Of a DNA stretch of 64,000 bases, positions 42,064-50,538 are shown in pieces. The first letter of the stretch is position 1; the number at the start of each line of letters is the position of its first letter. The position numbers and the translations under genes are program-made. The notes under the pieces were generated by a model that was not told the DNA's origin, searched no databases, and was given only the letters and a program-made list of their open reading frames with translations. Source of the stretch: JAVBKU01 sp031553875 (lineage in GTDB: Bacteria > Bacteroidota > Bacteroidia > Bacteroidales > Rikenellaceae); the NCBI GenBank assembly GCA_031553875.1, contig JAVBKU010000001.1:124001-188000 (forward strand), read 5' to 3'.

Positions 42064-42093
42064 CAAATGTACTGCTTATTTTCTTGCTATCAA
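42064..42093 (-). promoter_or_regulatory. Fimbrial operon promoter TTG-N19-TACATTTG
   Basis: Minus strand: -33 TTG at 42091-42093, 19-nt spacer, -7 TACATTTG at 42064-42071. Predicted start near 42056, about 120 nt before the ATG at 41934. The leader contains overlapping palindromes (42006-42018; ATAGTA/TACTAT at 42009-42026). Confidence 0.75.
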
Positions 42094-42818
42094 TATTTTA
42101 GGAGAAGAATCGACGCAGTTAATAAAAATCTTTCAGAAATAGGCGGGATTTTATATGGTTAAGTATTTGATATTAAGCAGTATATGCAAGATAATCCTAT
42201 GAGGTGATTTTTATGTGCAAATATGTGGAGTTTTCTTGTCCTTGACGGGCGATCATTAAGTGTATGATGCATGTATTTAGCATATTAGTTCTGCATAAGG
42301 AGTGTTTTTGACGCCCTTAAATAAACTAAAAAACTGCACGAGTTTTCCGTTCTACGTTAAACCCGCGATCCTACTACCGCAGGGTGTCCGTGTTTATCAG
42401 TTTTTCATTGTATTTTCTGCAACCGAATGGAATGGTATGTATTGCAATTTTTATCATGAAACCGCAATTAAAAGCAGGTATATTGCATTTCATGCCTCAT
42501 ATTACTGTGAATGAAAAATAATTCAGAGGTCATATAATACTGTCTTGTTTCATAAATGCCGTCAATTAATTTTTATTTTATGATTTATATTTTGCGCAAT
42601 GAAATAATTTAACGAACTTAGTTATCAGTTAACGTGAATGGCAGCAAGGGATTTGGAGGGTAAGGGAGGCATGATAACTATAATAATCCGATAGACAATT
42701 AAAGAAAACTATTGGTTTTACCCGAAAACGGCGGCCGGGATACAGGACCACATAGCCATAGAAATTAGAGGTATCCGAAAATCTATGACAGAGTAGGAAC
42801 AATTAAAAAATTTACCCC
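42094..42818. other. AT-rich gene-poor region
   Basis: About 725 bases between the fimbrial promoter and the small secreted protein. It is distinctly AT-richer than its surroundings. One 70-codon frame (42302-42514, plus) lacks any recognisable feature. No tRNA, long repeat or strong terminator was seen. Confidence 0.5.
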
Positions 42819-43319
42819 ATGAAAAAATTACTTATTTCTGCGTTTGCTCTTTTGGTGACAGCAGGTGCGATTGCCCAGACAGCTGAAGAGCTCCAGGCGT
42901 CAAAGGATCGTGTAGCTAAACTCGAAAAATTGGCTACTCCTCCCAAGACCACCGGGCTTTCCAATATCGACGGTCTGGCAACCAGCTCGTCAGGCATAGC
43001 AGTTCAGGCAGTGTCTATCTCTACTAAGCTGCAGAGCATGTGCGCCGCTATTTCTGATGCCAGTGCCGCTAAGCCGTCTCTCGAAGAGGTTACAGCATTG
43101 GGCGATCAGGTTAAAGCCCAGGCCGATGCTATACAGAAGGCAGGAGAAAAGGTTTCAGCCGCTGCCGGTGACGTGAAGACCATCAAGAACCCCATGCAGA
43201 TTAAGACAGCCAATACCAGCATTAACTACTCTAAGGATGCGCTGGCATTAGCTACTCAGGAATCTGCATTCCAGGTTAAGACCGTTGCCGCACTCGCCCA
43301 GAGCCTTGCGAAGAAATAA
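42819..43319 (+). CDS. Small secreted Ala-rich helical protein
   Basis: 166 residues, signal peptide MKKLLISAFALLVTAGAIAQ, then an Ala/Lys/Ser-rich helical protein with heptad-like spacing (TAEELQASKDRVAKLEKL; SLEEVTALGDQVKAQADAIQ) and a single Cys (SMCAAIS). No lipobox and no family recognised. It is monocistronic with a strong terminator 24 nt after the stop. Function unknown. Confidence 0.78.
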   Translation: MKKLLISAFALLVTAGAIAQTAEELQASKDRVAKLEKLATPPKTTGLSNIDGLATSSSGIAVQAVSISTKLQSMCAAISDASAAKPSLEEVTALGDQVKAQADAIQKAGEKVSAAAGDVKTIKNPMQIKTANTSINYSKDALALATQESAFQVKTVAALAQSLAKK

Positions 43320-43343
43320 TACGCTATAAAGGTTATAACACTG

Positions 43344-43373
43344 CAAGTGCCCGGCAGATTTGCCGGGCACTTG
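43344..43373 (+). terminator. Terminator of the small secreted protein gene
   Basis: Perfect 13-bp stem (CAAGTGCCCGGCA / TGCCGGGCACTTG) with loop GATT. Confidence 0.8.
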
Positions 43374-43402
43374 TCATTAGTTAGTATAGAGCTGCACAAA
43401 AA

Positions 43403-43430
43403 AGCGCCCGCCAGATATCTGGCGGGCGCT
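43403..43430 (-). terminator. Terminator of the sensor kinase gene
   Basis: Perfect 28-bp palindrome (arm AGCGCCCGCCAGAT) with a T-run (TTTTTTGTG) next to it on the minus strand, 23 nt after the kinase stop. Confidence 0.85.
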
Positions 43431-43453
43431 CTGATCTTCGACTTAGATTAACT

Positions 43454-45160
43454 TTAAAGTGCAATAGGATGTGTGAACCAGAAGCATGACCCTTTGCCCT
43501 CTTCGGATTCGACGCCGATCTGTCCGCCCATACGTTCCACAAGACTCTGGCTGATCGAGAGTCCCAGGCCCGTCCCTTGTGCAAAAGCATTCAGCTTGAC
43601 AAATCGGCTGAATATCTCTTTAAGTTTCTCTGGAGATATCCCGATGCCTGTGTCACATACGGTAAATTTGAGCATTCCTTCGGCCGTTATTTCATAGCCC
43701 AATGTGATAGAACCGCTTTGGGTGAACTTCATGGCGTTGGTCATAAAGTTCGACAACACCTGTGTGATACGGTTCTTGTCCCCCTCGATCATAACCTGCG
43801 GGAGGTTTTCGTCGAATACCAGGTCCACGCCTTCGGGTACTTTCAATGAAAAGGCCTGGATCAGTTCGCGGCAAAGTCGCCGGACGTCCACCATTCCAGG
43901 GGTGAATTCCATAGTTCCAGCCTCTATCTTGGATATGTCGAGGATGTCGGATATCAGCTGTAACAACAGATCGTTGTTCTCCTGTATCAAGGGAATATAT
44001 TGCTGGCGCTCTTCCGGGGAGTCGGCCTCAGCCAACAGCGTCGAGAATCCTACGATCGAGTTGAGCGGAGTGCGTATCTCATGGCTCATGTTGGCCAGGA
44101 AGGCTGATTTGAGCCTATCTGATTCCTCTGCTCTTTCCTTGGCATCGATCAGTTCCAGCTCCACCTGTTTGCGGTCTGTGATGTCGGTAGCCAGCTCCAT
44201 GATCGCCCACCGTCCATCGAGCCATTGGATGGCCGTACTCTGGATCGTATACCAGCGCTGGGTGAGCGGGTTATAGTCTTCCCATACGATAACACCGGTG
44301 GGTTTATGATCTTTGTCGAGCAGATGCGGTTTCGGACAGTGCTTGCACAAGCCGTCCAACCCCGCGTTCAGCATTCTCCAACATTCCGTATTTCCCAAGT
44401 CCTGCAGTCCGGATTCTTCCCTGAAAGGCTTATTGGCGAATATTATCTTAAGCGATTCGTAATCGGTAACAAAAATATTGGCGTTAATGTTGTCCAACAC
44501 CTTTTGCATGGTTTGATGCGAATGCTGCAGCGTTTCCTCGACCTGCCAGCGTTTCGTGGCGGTGGATACGATCTGCGATATCTGGCTCATCAGCTCCACG
44601 TCCTTTTGATCCCACTTCTTATCCCAGCAGAAGTTGAACGAAAGGAACCCGAAATGTATACCCCGCTGCGACAGAGGGAAGACTGCAATGGACTTTACGC
44701 TCTGCTTTTCCAGCATCTCCGTGATGACGGGGTCGAGCGAATAGATGTCGGATGTGCAGATGATGTTGTTGTCTTCGAGCATGTCGAACCAGGGCTTTCC
44801 CGCTTCAAGGGTGAGGCTCCGCAGGAAATCTATCACGGGGAATATACCCTCGTTACACCATTCGTAGGTGCAGCCGTAGGTGACTCCGTCGGGATGATTC
44901 TCCCATACCGACAGACGATCTACACCGGTATAACGGCCGATCTCGGCAATGGCCATATTCATGGCCGTGGGGATATCAGGCTCTAATTGTAGTATTTGCA
45001 GCACCTTTATGAACAGGGCCTGGCGCCTGTTGGTCGCTTCCAGTTCTTCCTGGCTGGCTATAAGGTCTTTGGATTTTTCTTCGACCATCTGTTCGAGCTG
45101 CGAGCGATACTGCTCCGGCTCCAGATCGGTCAGTTTACATGCAGGACAAGAAGATTCCAT
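43454..45160 (-). CDS. Soluble hybrid-less sensor histidine kinase (GAF-PAS-HisKA-HATPase)
   Basis: 568 residues with no transmembrane helix. N-terminal CPAC (C5, C8) and a coiled coil (QLEQMVEEKSKDLIASQEEL), then a GAF domain (about 50-205), then a PAS domain (about 215-330) holding C260 and C272-x-x-C275 (LCKHC). Dimerisation helix with phospho-acceptor H360 in SHEIRTPLN. ATPase N box near LSNFMTNAMKF, G1 CDTGIGIS and G2 GTGLGLSIS. Cytosolic sensing is implied; the paired cysteines could bind metal or respond to redox. No response regulator is adjacent, so it is an orphan. Confidence 0.9.
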   Translation of the reverse strand: MESSCPACKLTDLEPEQYRSQLEQMVEEKSKDLIASQEELEATNRRQALFIKVLQILQLEPDIPTAMNMAIAEIGRYTGVDRLSVWENHPDGVTYGCTYEWCNEGIFPVIDFLRSLTLEAGKPWFDMLEDNNIICTSDIYSLDPVITEMLEKQSVKSIAVFPLSQRGIHFGFLSFNFCWDKKWDQKDVELMSQISQIVSTATKRWQVEETLQHSHQTMQKVLDNINANIFVTDYESLKIIFANKPFREESGLQDLGNTECWRMLNAGLDGLCKHCPKPHLLDKDHKPTGVIVWEDYNPLTQRWYTIQSTAIQWLDGRWAIMELATDITDRKQVELELIDAKERAEESDRLKSAFLANMSHEIRTPLNSIVGFSTLLAEADSPEERQQYIPLIQENNDLLLQLISDILDISKIEAGTMEFTPGMVDVRRLCRELIQAFSLKVPEGVDLVFDENLPQVMIEGDKNRITQVLSNFMTNAMKFTQSGSITLGYEITAEGMLKFTVCDTGIGISPEKLKEIFSRFVKLNAFAQGTGLGLSISQSLVERMGGQIGVESEEGKGSCFWFTHPIAL

Positions 45161-45338
45161 ACTAAATAAGCGATATATTGTATTTAGGGTGATCAGTGGG
45201 GTATATAGCTATATTTAATAGCCGCCATAGTCACAAAGTTAATCAATTTAATTTCAATGTTATCTATATTTTCAAAGATATTTGACTGAAAGTTAATTTA
45301 ACGATTTGTTCGTGTGGAAATTGTGTATGCCTTAAACA

Positions 45339-45376
45339 GATAGAGGGCTTACAACGAAAGTTGTAAGCCCTCTATC
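45339..45376 (-). terminator. Terminator after tRNA-Asn
   Basis: Perfect 17-bp stem (GATAGAGGGCTTACAAC and its complement) with a GAAA tetraloop, 9 nt beyond the tRNA 3' end on the minus strand. Confidence 0.8.
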
Positions 45377-45385
45377 CAATTTGTG

Positions 45386-45459
45386 CTCCTCAACCAGGAC
45401 TTGAACCTGGGACCCCCTGATTAACAGTCAGGTGCTCTAACCGACTGAGCTATTGAGGA
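45386..45459 (-). tRNA. tRNA-Asn (GTT)
   Basis: 74 nt. Acceptor stem TCCTCAA / TTGAGGA with discriminator G; D-arm AGCTCAGTCGGTTAGAGC; anticodon loop CTGTTAA (GTT); T-arm GGTTCAAGTCC. CCA is not encoded. It is transcribed from its own promoter inside the end of pepT. Confidence 0.97.
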
Positions 45460-45479
45460 ATGTTTTTTATTTGCGGGAA

Positions 45480-45510
45480 CAAAGGTAGCTATTTTTCCTT
45501 ACCCTCCAAA
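45480..45510 (-). promoter_or_regulatory. tRNA-Asn promoter TTTG-N19-TACCTTTG
   Basis: Minus strand: TTTG at 45507-45510, 19-nt spacer, TACCTTTG at 45480-45487. The -33 part lies within the last codons of pepT. Full consensus match. Confidence 0.8.
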
Positions 45511-46727
45511 TCTTTGAGTAGAAATAATTCCGCTATTTTCACTATCAGCCTGCTGCTCGATTCCATAACATCAACATTTACAAATTCATAGCGGCTGTGG
45601 AAATTTTCCGCCCCCGTGAATATATTGGGCGTGGGGATGCCCATGAACGACAGGCGACTGCCGTCGGTACCGCCCCTCACGGGTTTCGATACGGGCGTGA
45701 TCCCGAGTTCCAGCATGGCTTCTGCGGCAACGTCGATACTCTCGGGGCACTCCTCGATCTTGCTGTACATATTGTAATATTGGTCCTTGATGGAGATCTC
45801 CACCGGACGCGAGGGATAGAGAGAATTCACCTGCTCGGCTATATCGTTCATGAACTGCTTGCGCCCCTTGAACAGGGCCGTGTCATGGTCGCGGATGATG
45901 TAGTGCATGGTGGCCTCATCCACGGTGCCAGAGATCTCTGTCAGGTGGAAGAATCCCTGTCTGCCCTCTGTATTCTCGGGTCTTTCGCGCGAGGGGATCA
46001 TGGAGTCGATCTCGCGGGCTATTTGCAGGGAGTTGACCATCACACCCTTGGCATAACCGGGGTGGGTGTTGCGGCCGCGGATGGTGATGAAGGCTTCGGC
46101 GGCGTTGAAGGTCTCGTATTCCAGCCCGCCCAGCGCCCCGCCGTCGACCGTGTAGGCCAACTTCACGGGGAATTTCTTCACGTCGAAGAATTCCATTCCC
46201 CGGCCTATCTCCTCATCGGGGGTGAAGGCGAGGCGTATCTCTCCGTGTTTGACCTCGGGATGGGCCATCAGGTATTCCGCCGCCGCCATTATGGCCGCTA
46301 TGCCCGCCTTGTCGTCGCCGCCGAGAAGGGTAGTTCCGTCGGTGACTATGATGCGCGAACCGATGCTGCGCCGCAGTGTCTCGTCCTCGCGCATGATGAT
46401 ACCACGCTTCTCGTTGAGTACGATGTCGCCGCCGCCATATTCTATGAGACGGGGCTTGATATTGCGTGATTCCACGTCGGGTGAGGTGTCGACATGGGCT
46501 ATGAAGCCGATAGGCGTGCGCGCGCCCGGAGCGTTGGCCGGGATAACTCCCATGGCGTAGCCGTTGGGGTCGATCTCCACGTCGCTCAAGCCCATAGCCA
46601 CCATCTCCTCCACGAGCAGATTCAGCAAGCGCAGTTGGCGTGCCGAGGAGGGGAATGTTTCGCTGTGAGGGTCGCTCTGGGTGTCGATGCCTACGTATCT
46701 AAGGAATCTGTCGGCTAACTGTTCCAA
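45489..46727 (-). CDS. pepT: Peptidase T (tripeptide aminopeptidase)
   Basis: 412 residues, usual length. M20 zinc-peptidase features are present: FIAHVDTSPD (zinc His and nearby Asp), TLLGGDDKAGIAAIMAA (bridging Asp), FTPDEEIGRGMEFF (catalytic Glu pair), VDGG, GRNTHPGYAKG and PVRGGTDGSRLSFMG. Releases N-terminal residues from tripeptides in the cytosol. The only start that keeps the conserved N-terminus (LADRFLRYVGIDTQSD) is a TTG at 46727, inside the 3' end of bioD (29-nt overlap). Confidence 0.93.
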   Translation of the reverse strand: MEQLADRFLRYVGIDTQSDPHSETFPSSARQLRLLNLLVEEMVAMGLSDVEIDPNGYAMGVIPANAPGARTPIGFIAHVDTSPDVESRNIKPRLIEYGGGDIVLNEKRGIIMREDETLRRSIGSRIIVTDGTTLLGGDDKAGIAAIMAAAEYLMAHPEVKHGEIRLAFTPDEEIGRGMEFFDVKKFPVKLAYTVDGGALGGLEYETFNAAEAFITIRGRNTHPGYAKGVMVNSLQIAREIDSMIPSRERPENTEGRQGFFHLTEISGTVDEATMHYIIRDHDTALFKGRKQFMNDIAEQVNSLYPSRPVEISIKDQYYNMYSKIEECPESIDVAAEAMLELGITPVSKPVRGGTDGSRLSFMGIPTPNIFTGAENFHSRYEFVNVDVMESSSRLIVKIAELFLLKDLEGKEK

Positions 46728-47355
46728 TCTCTTTGAATTTACAGTTCGGGTGGTGCAGGGCCAGGTACCGCTTGAGGTACTCGCGGGTGTCGTCGGTGAT
46801 GCGGCGGTCTTCGTCCATGTGCAGGTTGTAGACCACCATCGCGACGTTTATATTCCTCGCCCGGCACGCTTCGAGGCTCAGGAGCGTATGGTTGATACTC
46901 CCCAGGCGCGGCGAAGTTACAAGTATAACGGGTAATTCGTGCTCCGCGATATAATCTATGGTGAGTATTTCGCGGGTCAGTGGCGCCATAATGCCTCCCG
47001 CGCCCTCGATAAGCACGTATTCGTATTTCGATAACAACTTACGTGTAGACGCTGCCACCACCTCGAGATCGATCTCCACCTTATCTATATCCGCTGCGAG
47101 CGTGGGCGAAGAGGGGTAGGAGAGCATGATGGGGCAAGTGGTGCCGTCCATGTCTTCGGGAGTGAGGCCCATGGCCATGATCTCGCGGTGGATGGCTATG
47201 TCTTCGGAGAGGTCGCGGCATCCGGTCTGGATGAGCTTCTGTGTGATGACGTTACGCCCGGCGTTCAGCATCTCGAGGGCGATAAGGCCCGTAGCGATGC
47301 TCTTGCCGGTGTCGGTGTCGATGCCGGTAACAAAATATACTCTGCTGTTATCCAT
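46699..47355 (-). CDS. bioD: Dethiobiotin synthetase BioD
   Basis: 218 residues. P-loop GIDTDTGKS near the N-terminus, KLIQTGC substrate segment, EGAGGIMAPLTREI, and VTSPRLGSINHTLLS. Catalyses ATP- and CO2-dependent ring closure of DAPA to dethiobiotin, the step before BioB. Divergent from bioB with a 108-nt gap; overlaps the downstream pepT start. bioA/bioF are not in the window. Confidence 0.93.
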   Translation of the reverse strand: MDNSRVYFVTGIDTDTGKSIATGLIALEMLNAGRNVITQKLIQTGCRDLSEDIAIHREIMAMGLTPEDMDGTTCPIMLSYPSSPTLAADIDKVEIDLEVVAASTRKLLSKYEYVLIEGAGGIMAPLTREILTIDYIAEHELPVILVTSPRLGSINHTLLSLEACRARNINVAMVVYNLHMDEDRRITDDTREYLKRYLALHHPNCKFKEIGTVSRQIP

Positions 47356-47428
47356 TGCGTTGTGTAGGACGGGTCCTGCCCGGAGGTGAATTTACCGGGT
47401 TTCGGGCCAAACTTCATACCAAAAGTAG

Positions 47429-47436
47429 TATCTTTG
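47429..47436 (+). promoter_or_regulatory. -7 box for bioB
   Basis: TATCTTTG fits TAnnTTTG, 28 nt before the bioB ATG at 47464; no TTTG at the -33 spacing. Confidence 0.4.
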
Positions 47437-47463
47437 CACCGATAAAACAAATTGTAGGTGAAG

Positions 47464-48429
47464 ATGTCCGCCGCACAGATCGAAATATTATTCGGAGACA
47501 TAATCTCGGGCCGCAGGTTGGGCTATGAAGAGGCCGTGGAACTTGAGGCGAAGTCTACGACCGAAGAGCTCTGCAAGCGGGCCGACAGGCTTCGAAAGTA
47601 TTACCTCGGACTGACGGTAGACACCTGCTCCATAATCAACGCCCGCAGCGGCCTCTGCTCGGAGGATTGCAAGTGGTGCGCCCAGTCTCGCTTCCACAAA
47701 ACGTCGGCCGATATTTACCCTATGATAGAGGCCCCGGAGGCTGTAGCGGAGGCTATACATAACAGGTCGAAAGGTGTGGGCCGTTTTTCTCTCGTTACCA
47801 GCGGCCGCACGCTTTCAGCGGCCGACACCGATAAGATTTGCGCCATATACCGCGAAATCGCAGGCAAGACGGATATCGGCCTCTGCGCCTCGCTCGGCCT
47901 GCTCGGCCCGCAGCAGATGAAAAGGCTCAAAGAGTGCGGCGTCGCACGTTACCATTGCAACCTCGAAACCGCCCCGTCGTATTTCCCCTCGCTGTGTACC
48001 ACGCACACCACCGACGAAAAAATACAAACTCTCCGCCATGCCCGCGAGGCCGGACTGGAGTTGTGTTCGGGCGGTATCATCGGCATGGGAGAGAGTATGG
48101 CCCAGAGGATAGAATTGGCTGTGACGCTCCAGGAGTTAGGCGTCGATTCCATCCCTGTCAACGTGCTCAACCCGATCCCCGGCACGGCCCTTGCCGACAC
48201 TCCGCCGTTATCCGACGACGAAATATTGCGCAGTATGGCGATGATGCGGATAATAAACCCCTCGGCCCATATAAGGCTCGCGGGAGGCCGCACGGTGATA
48301 AAGCACCTCGAACGCCGCCTGCTCCACTGCGGGGTGAGCGCTATGATTACCGGCGATATGCTCACCACAAGCGGTTCCGACATAGATTCGGATATGGCGA
48401 TGTGTGCGGAGGAAGGGTTCGAAGTATAA
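47464..48429 (+). CDS. bioB: Biotin synthase BioB
   Basis: 321 residues from the ATG at 47464 (a GTG two codons earlier is possible). Radical-SAM motif C65-x3-C69-x2-C72 (CSEDCKWCAQS). Other BioB landmarks: YHCNLETAPSYFPSLCTTHT, GIIGMGESMAQRIELA, IPVNVLNPIPGTAL and RLAGGRT, which contains the conserved arginine. Inserts sulfur into dethiobiotin using an auxiliary iron-sulfur cluster. Divergently transcribed from bioD. Confidence 0.95.
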   Translation: MSAAQIEILFGDIISGRRLGYEEAVELEAKSTTEELCKRADRLRKYYLGLTVDTCSIINARSGLCSEDCKWCAQSRFHKTSADIYPMIEAPEAVAEAIHNRSKGVGRFSLVTSGRTLSAADTDKICAIYREIAGKTDIGLCASLGLLGPQQMKRLKECGVARYHCNLETAPSYFPSLCTTHTTDEKIQTLRHAREAGLELCSGGIIGMGESMAQRIELAVTLQELGVDSIPVNVLNPIPGTALADTPPLSDDEILRSMAMMRIINPSAHIRLAGGRTVIKHLERRLLHCGVSAMITGDMLTTSGSDIDSDMAMCAEEGFEV

Positions 48430-48457
48430 CATTCCGGGCTATTATTTAACGGGAAAT

Positions 48458-48489
48458 TTTGCGGTATTCCCATATTTGAATTATTTTTG
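48458..48489 (+). promoter_or_regulatory. Promoter TTTG-N20-TATTTTTG
   Basis: TTTG at 48458-48461 and TATTTTTG at 48482-48489. The following ATG (48498) is only 8 nt after the -7 box, so the transcript should be leaderless or nearly so. Confidence 0.65.
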
Positions 48490-48497
48490 CGGCGCTT

Positions 48498-49598
48498 ATG
48501 ATCATTCGCAGACTCATACCGGCAATACTCCTTCTGACGCCGCTTTTGGCAGTGGCCCAGCCCAAGTACGCCGCATCCACCATGAGAATGGCGGAGAGAT
48601 CGTGGAATTTCGGCGATATCAGGGAGGCCGACGGAGTGGTGTCGCATGTCTTCACATTTACCAATACCGGCGACAAGCCCTTCGTCATCGAGAGCGTGTC
48701 GACCACCTGCGGATGCACCAAACCCAGGTTCAGCCGCGCACCGATCCTGCCCGGGAAGCAGAGCAGTATAGAGATATCCTACGACCCCACGGGCCGCCCG
48801 GGAGCTTTCAGGCGCGACATCACCATAGTGAGCAACGACAGGGCCAATATCAATACCATCACCATATCAGGCAACGTCATCAGCGCGCCGCAGCCCGCCG
48901 GGGAACGTTTCCCCTACGAATGCGGCAGGTATATGAGGCTCGATAAGACCAACCACGCCATGGGTTATGTAGGTTGGGGTACGACCAAAGCCGTGGTGTT
49001 CAATGTGTATAACGGCACGGGCCTGGAAGTGCCCATAAGCGTGGAGCCGGTGAGCGAACGTTCGTGGTTTAAAAGCACGGTTAGCTCAAATACCATAATG
49101 CCCGACAGCTCGGTCGCAGTGACGCTGTCGCTCACGCCGCTGTCGCAGAGGGCCTACGGCATGGTGTCGGGCCGCTACTATATAAATGTCGACGGCGCGA
49201 GGTGCAAGGAGACCATTTCCGTCAATGCCGTGGTCGTGGACGACTTCTCGAATATAACCCCGGACGAGAGGGCCCAGGCCCCGATAGCTGCGGTAACCCC
49301 CACATATTACAATTTCGGGGAGATGCGTAAGGGTACGAAAAAGATCATGCCCCTGAATATCGCCAACGAGGGCGTGTCGCTGCTCATAGTGCGCAGCGTG
49401 GTATATCCCGAGGGCGTTTCGGGCGACCTGGCAGGCGGAGCTATTATAAGGTCCGGAGCGTCGAAGGTTTTCAATATCACCGTCACGGGAACTACCGATT
49501 CGCCCGATGGCAAGCTGCGCAAAAGTATAATTGTGATACTCAACGCTCCCGGGAGTCCTATGGTGGATGTCCGCGTGAGTGCCGAAATAATTGATTGA
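48498..49598 (+). CDS. DUF1573-domain secreted protein
   Basis: 366 residues, signal peptide MIIRRLIPAILLLTPLLAVA. Three immunoglobulin-like (HYDIN/DUF1573) units. The first is WNFGDIREADGVVSHVFTFT with the hallmark STTCGCTKPRFSR; the second is near YVGWGTTKAVVFNVYN; the third is YNFGEMRKGTKKIMPLNIAN. Periplasmic or surface protein of unknown role, very common in Bacteroidetes. It lies 22 nt upstream of the oxidoreductase pair, so the three genes may form an operon. Confidence 0.85.
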   Translation: MIIRRLIPAILLLTPLLAVAQPKYAASTMRMAERSWNFGDIREADGVVSHVFTFTNTGDKPFVIESVSTTCGCTKPRFSRAPILPGKQSSIEISYDPTGRPGAFRRDITIVSNDRANINTITISGNVISAPQPAGERFPYECGRYMRLDKTNHAMGYVGWGTTKAVVFNVYNGTGLEVPISVEPVSERSWFKSTVSSNTIMPDSSVAVTLSLTPLSQRAYGMVSGRYYINVDGARCKETISVNAVVVDDFSNITPDERAQAPIAAVTPTYYNFGEMRKGTKKIMPLNIANEGVSLLIVRSVVYPEGVSGDLAGGAIIRSGASKVFNITVTGTTDSPDGKLRKSIIVILNAPGSPMVDVRVSAEIID

Positions 49599-49620
49599 TA
49601 AAGACCAAGAACAGACAAGG

Positions 49621-50505
49621 ATGTATAAGATTTTAGAAAAGAAACTCCTCGCCCCGAGCATATACCTTATGGAGATCGAGGCTCCGCGCGTGGCCCGTTC
49701 GGCCAAGCCGGGACAGTTCGTTATCGTGAGGATCGACGCCGAGGGAGAGCGTATCCCGTTGACAATTTCAGATTACGATGCCGAAAAGGGCAGCGTGACC
49801 ATCGTAATACAGGCCATCGGCGCCTCCACCATGAGGATATGCGGAAAGGAGGCCGGCGACTCGCTCGCCGACTTCGCCGGCCCGCTCGGCCACCCTTCGG
49901 AATTCGTTCACGAGAGCCTGGAGTCGCTGAAACATAAGAAGATACTTTTCATCGCCGGCGGAGTGGGTACGGCGCCCGTATATCCCCAGGTTAAGTGGCT
50001 GCGCGAGCGTGGCATAGAGGCCGACGTGATCGTGGGTGCGAAGAACAAGGAGATGCTCATAATGACCGAGGAGATGCGCTCCGTGGCGGGGAACCTATAC
50101 ATCGCGACCGATGACGGCAGCGAAGGTTTCAAGGGCCTCGTGACCAACCTGATGAAAGACCTCATCGATAACCAGGGCAAAAAATATGACGAAGTGATCG
50201 CCATCGGCCCGATGATAATGATGAAGTTCGTGGCGCTGACTACCAAAGAATACGGTATAAAGACTATCGTGAGCCTCAATACCCTTATGGTCGACGGCAC
50301 GGGAATGTGCGGTGCGTGCAGGGTGACCGTAGACGGCAAGACCCGCTTCACCTGCGTCGAAGGCCCTGAATTCGACGGCCACAAGGTCGATTTCGACGAG
50401 GCCATGCGCCGCCAGGGTATGTATAAGACCATCGAGAGCCGCAAGGCCAAGATGGAGGAGGAACGTGTTGCGGGCCACGCCTGTAAGATCGGTCTCGACA
50501 AGTAA
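49621..50505 (+). CDS. NfnA/SudA-type FAD/NAD-binding oxidoreductase subunit
   Basis: 294 residues from the ATG at 49621 (MYKILEKKLLAPSIYLMEIE). Ferredoxin-NADP-reductase-like: FAD domain (FVIVRIDAEGERIPLTI), NAD domain (FIAGGVGTAPVYPQVKWL), and a C-terminal 2Fe-2S motif DGTGMCGACRVTVDG with later CVEGPEFDGHKVDF. Works with the next gene as NADH-dependent ferredoxin:NADP oxidoreductase (Nfn, flavin-based bifurcation) or sulfide dehydrogenase-type enzyme. Cytosolic. Confidence 0.88.
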   Translation: MYKILEKKLLAPSIYLMEIEAPRVARSAKPGQFVIVRIDAEGERIPLTISDYDAEKGSVTIVIQAIGASTMRICGKEAGDSLADFAGPLGHPSEFVHESLESLKHKKILFIAGGVGTAPVYPQVKWLRERGIEADVIVGAKNKEMLIMTEEMRSVAGNLYIATDDGSEGFKGLVTNLMKDLIDNQGKKYDEVIAIGPMIMMKFVALTTKEYGIKTIVSLNTLMVDGTGMCGACRVTVDGKTRFTCVEGPEFDGHKVDFDEAMRRQGMYKTIESRKAKMEEERVAGHACKIGLDK

Positions 50506-50538
50506 CAGGGTTACAGATTAAATTATTCAGCTAAGAGA

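Noticed and set aside
41935..42110. Large invertible promoter for the fimbrial operon
   Set aside because: No pair of inverted repeats flanking the promoter was found, and no recombinase gene is nearby.
42302..42514. 70-codon frame in the AT-rich gap
   Set aside because: No promoter, signal peptide or recognisable motif; the region is AT-rich and such frames arise by chance.
43454..45160. Hybrid one-component (SusR-like) regulator
   Set aside because: No periplasmic beta-propeller, no receiver and no AraC-type output; the protein ends with the ATPase domain.
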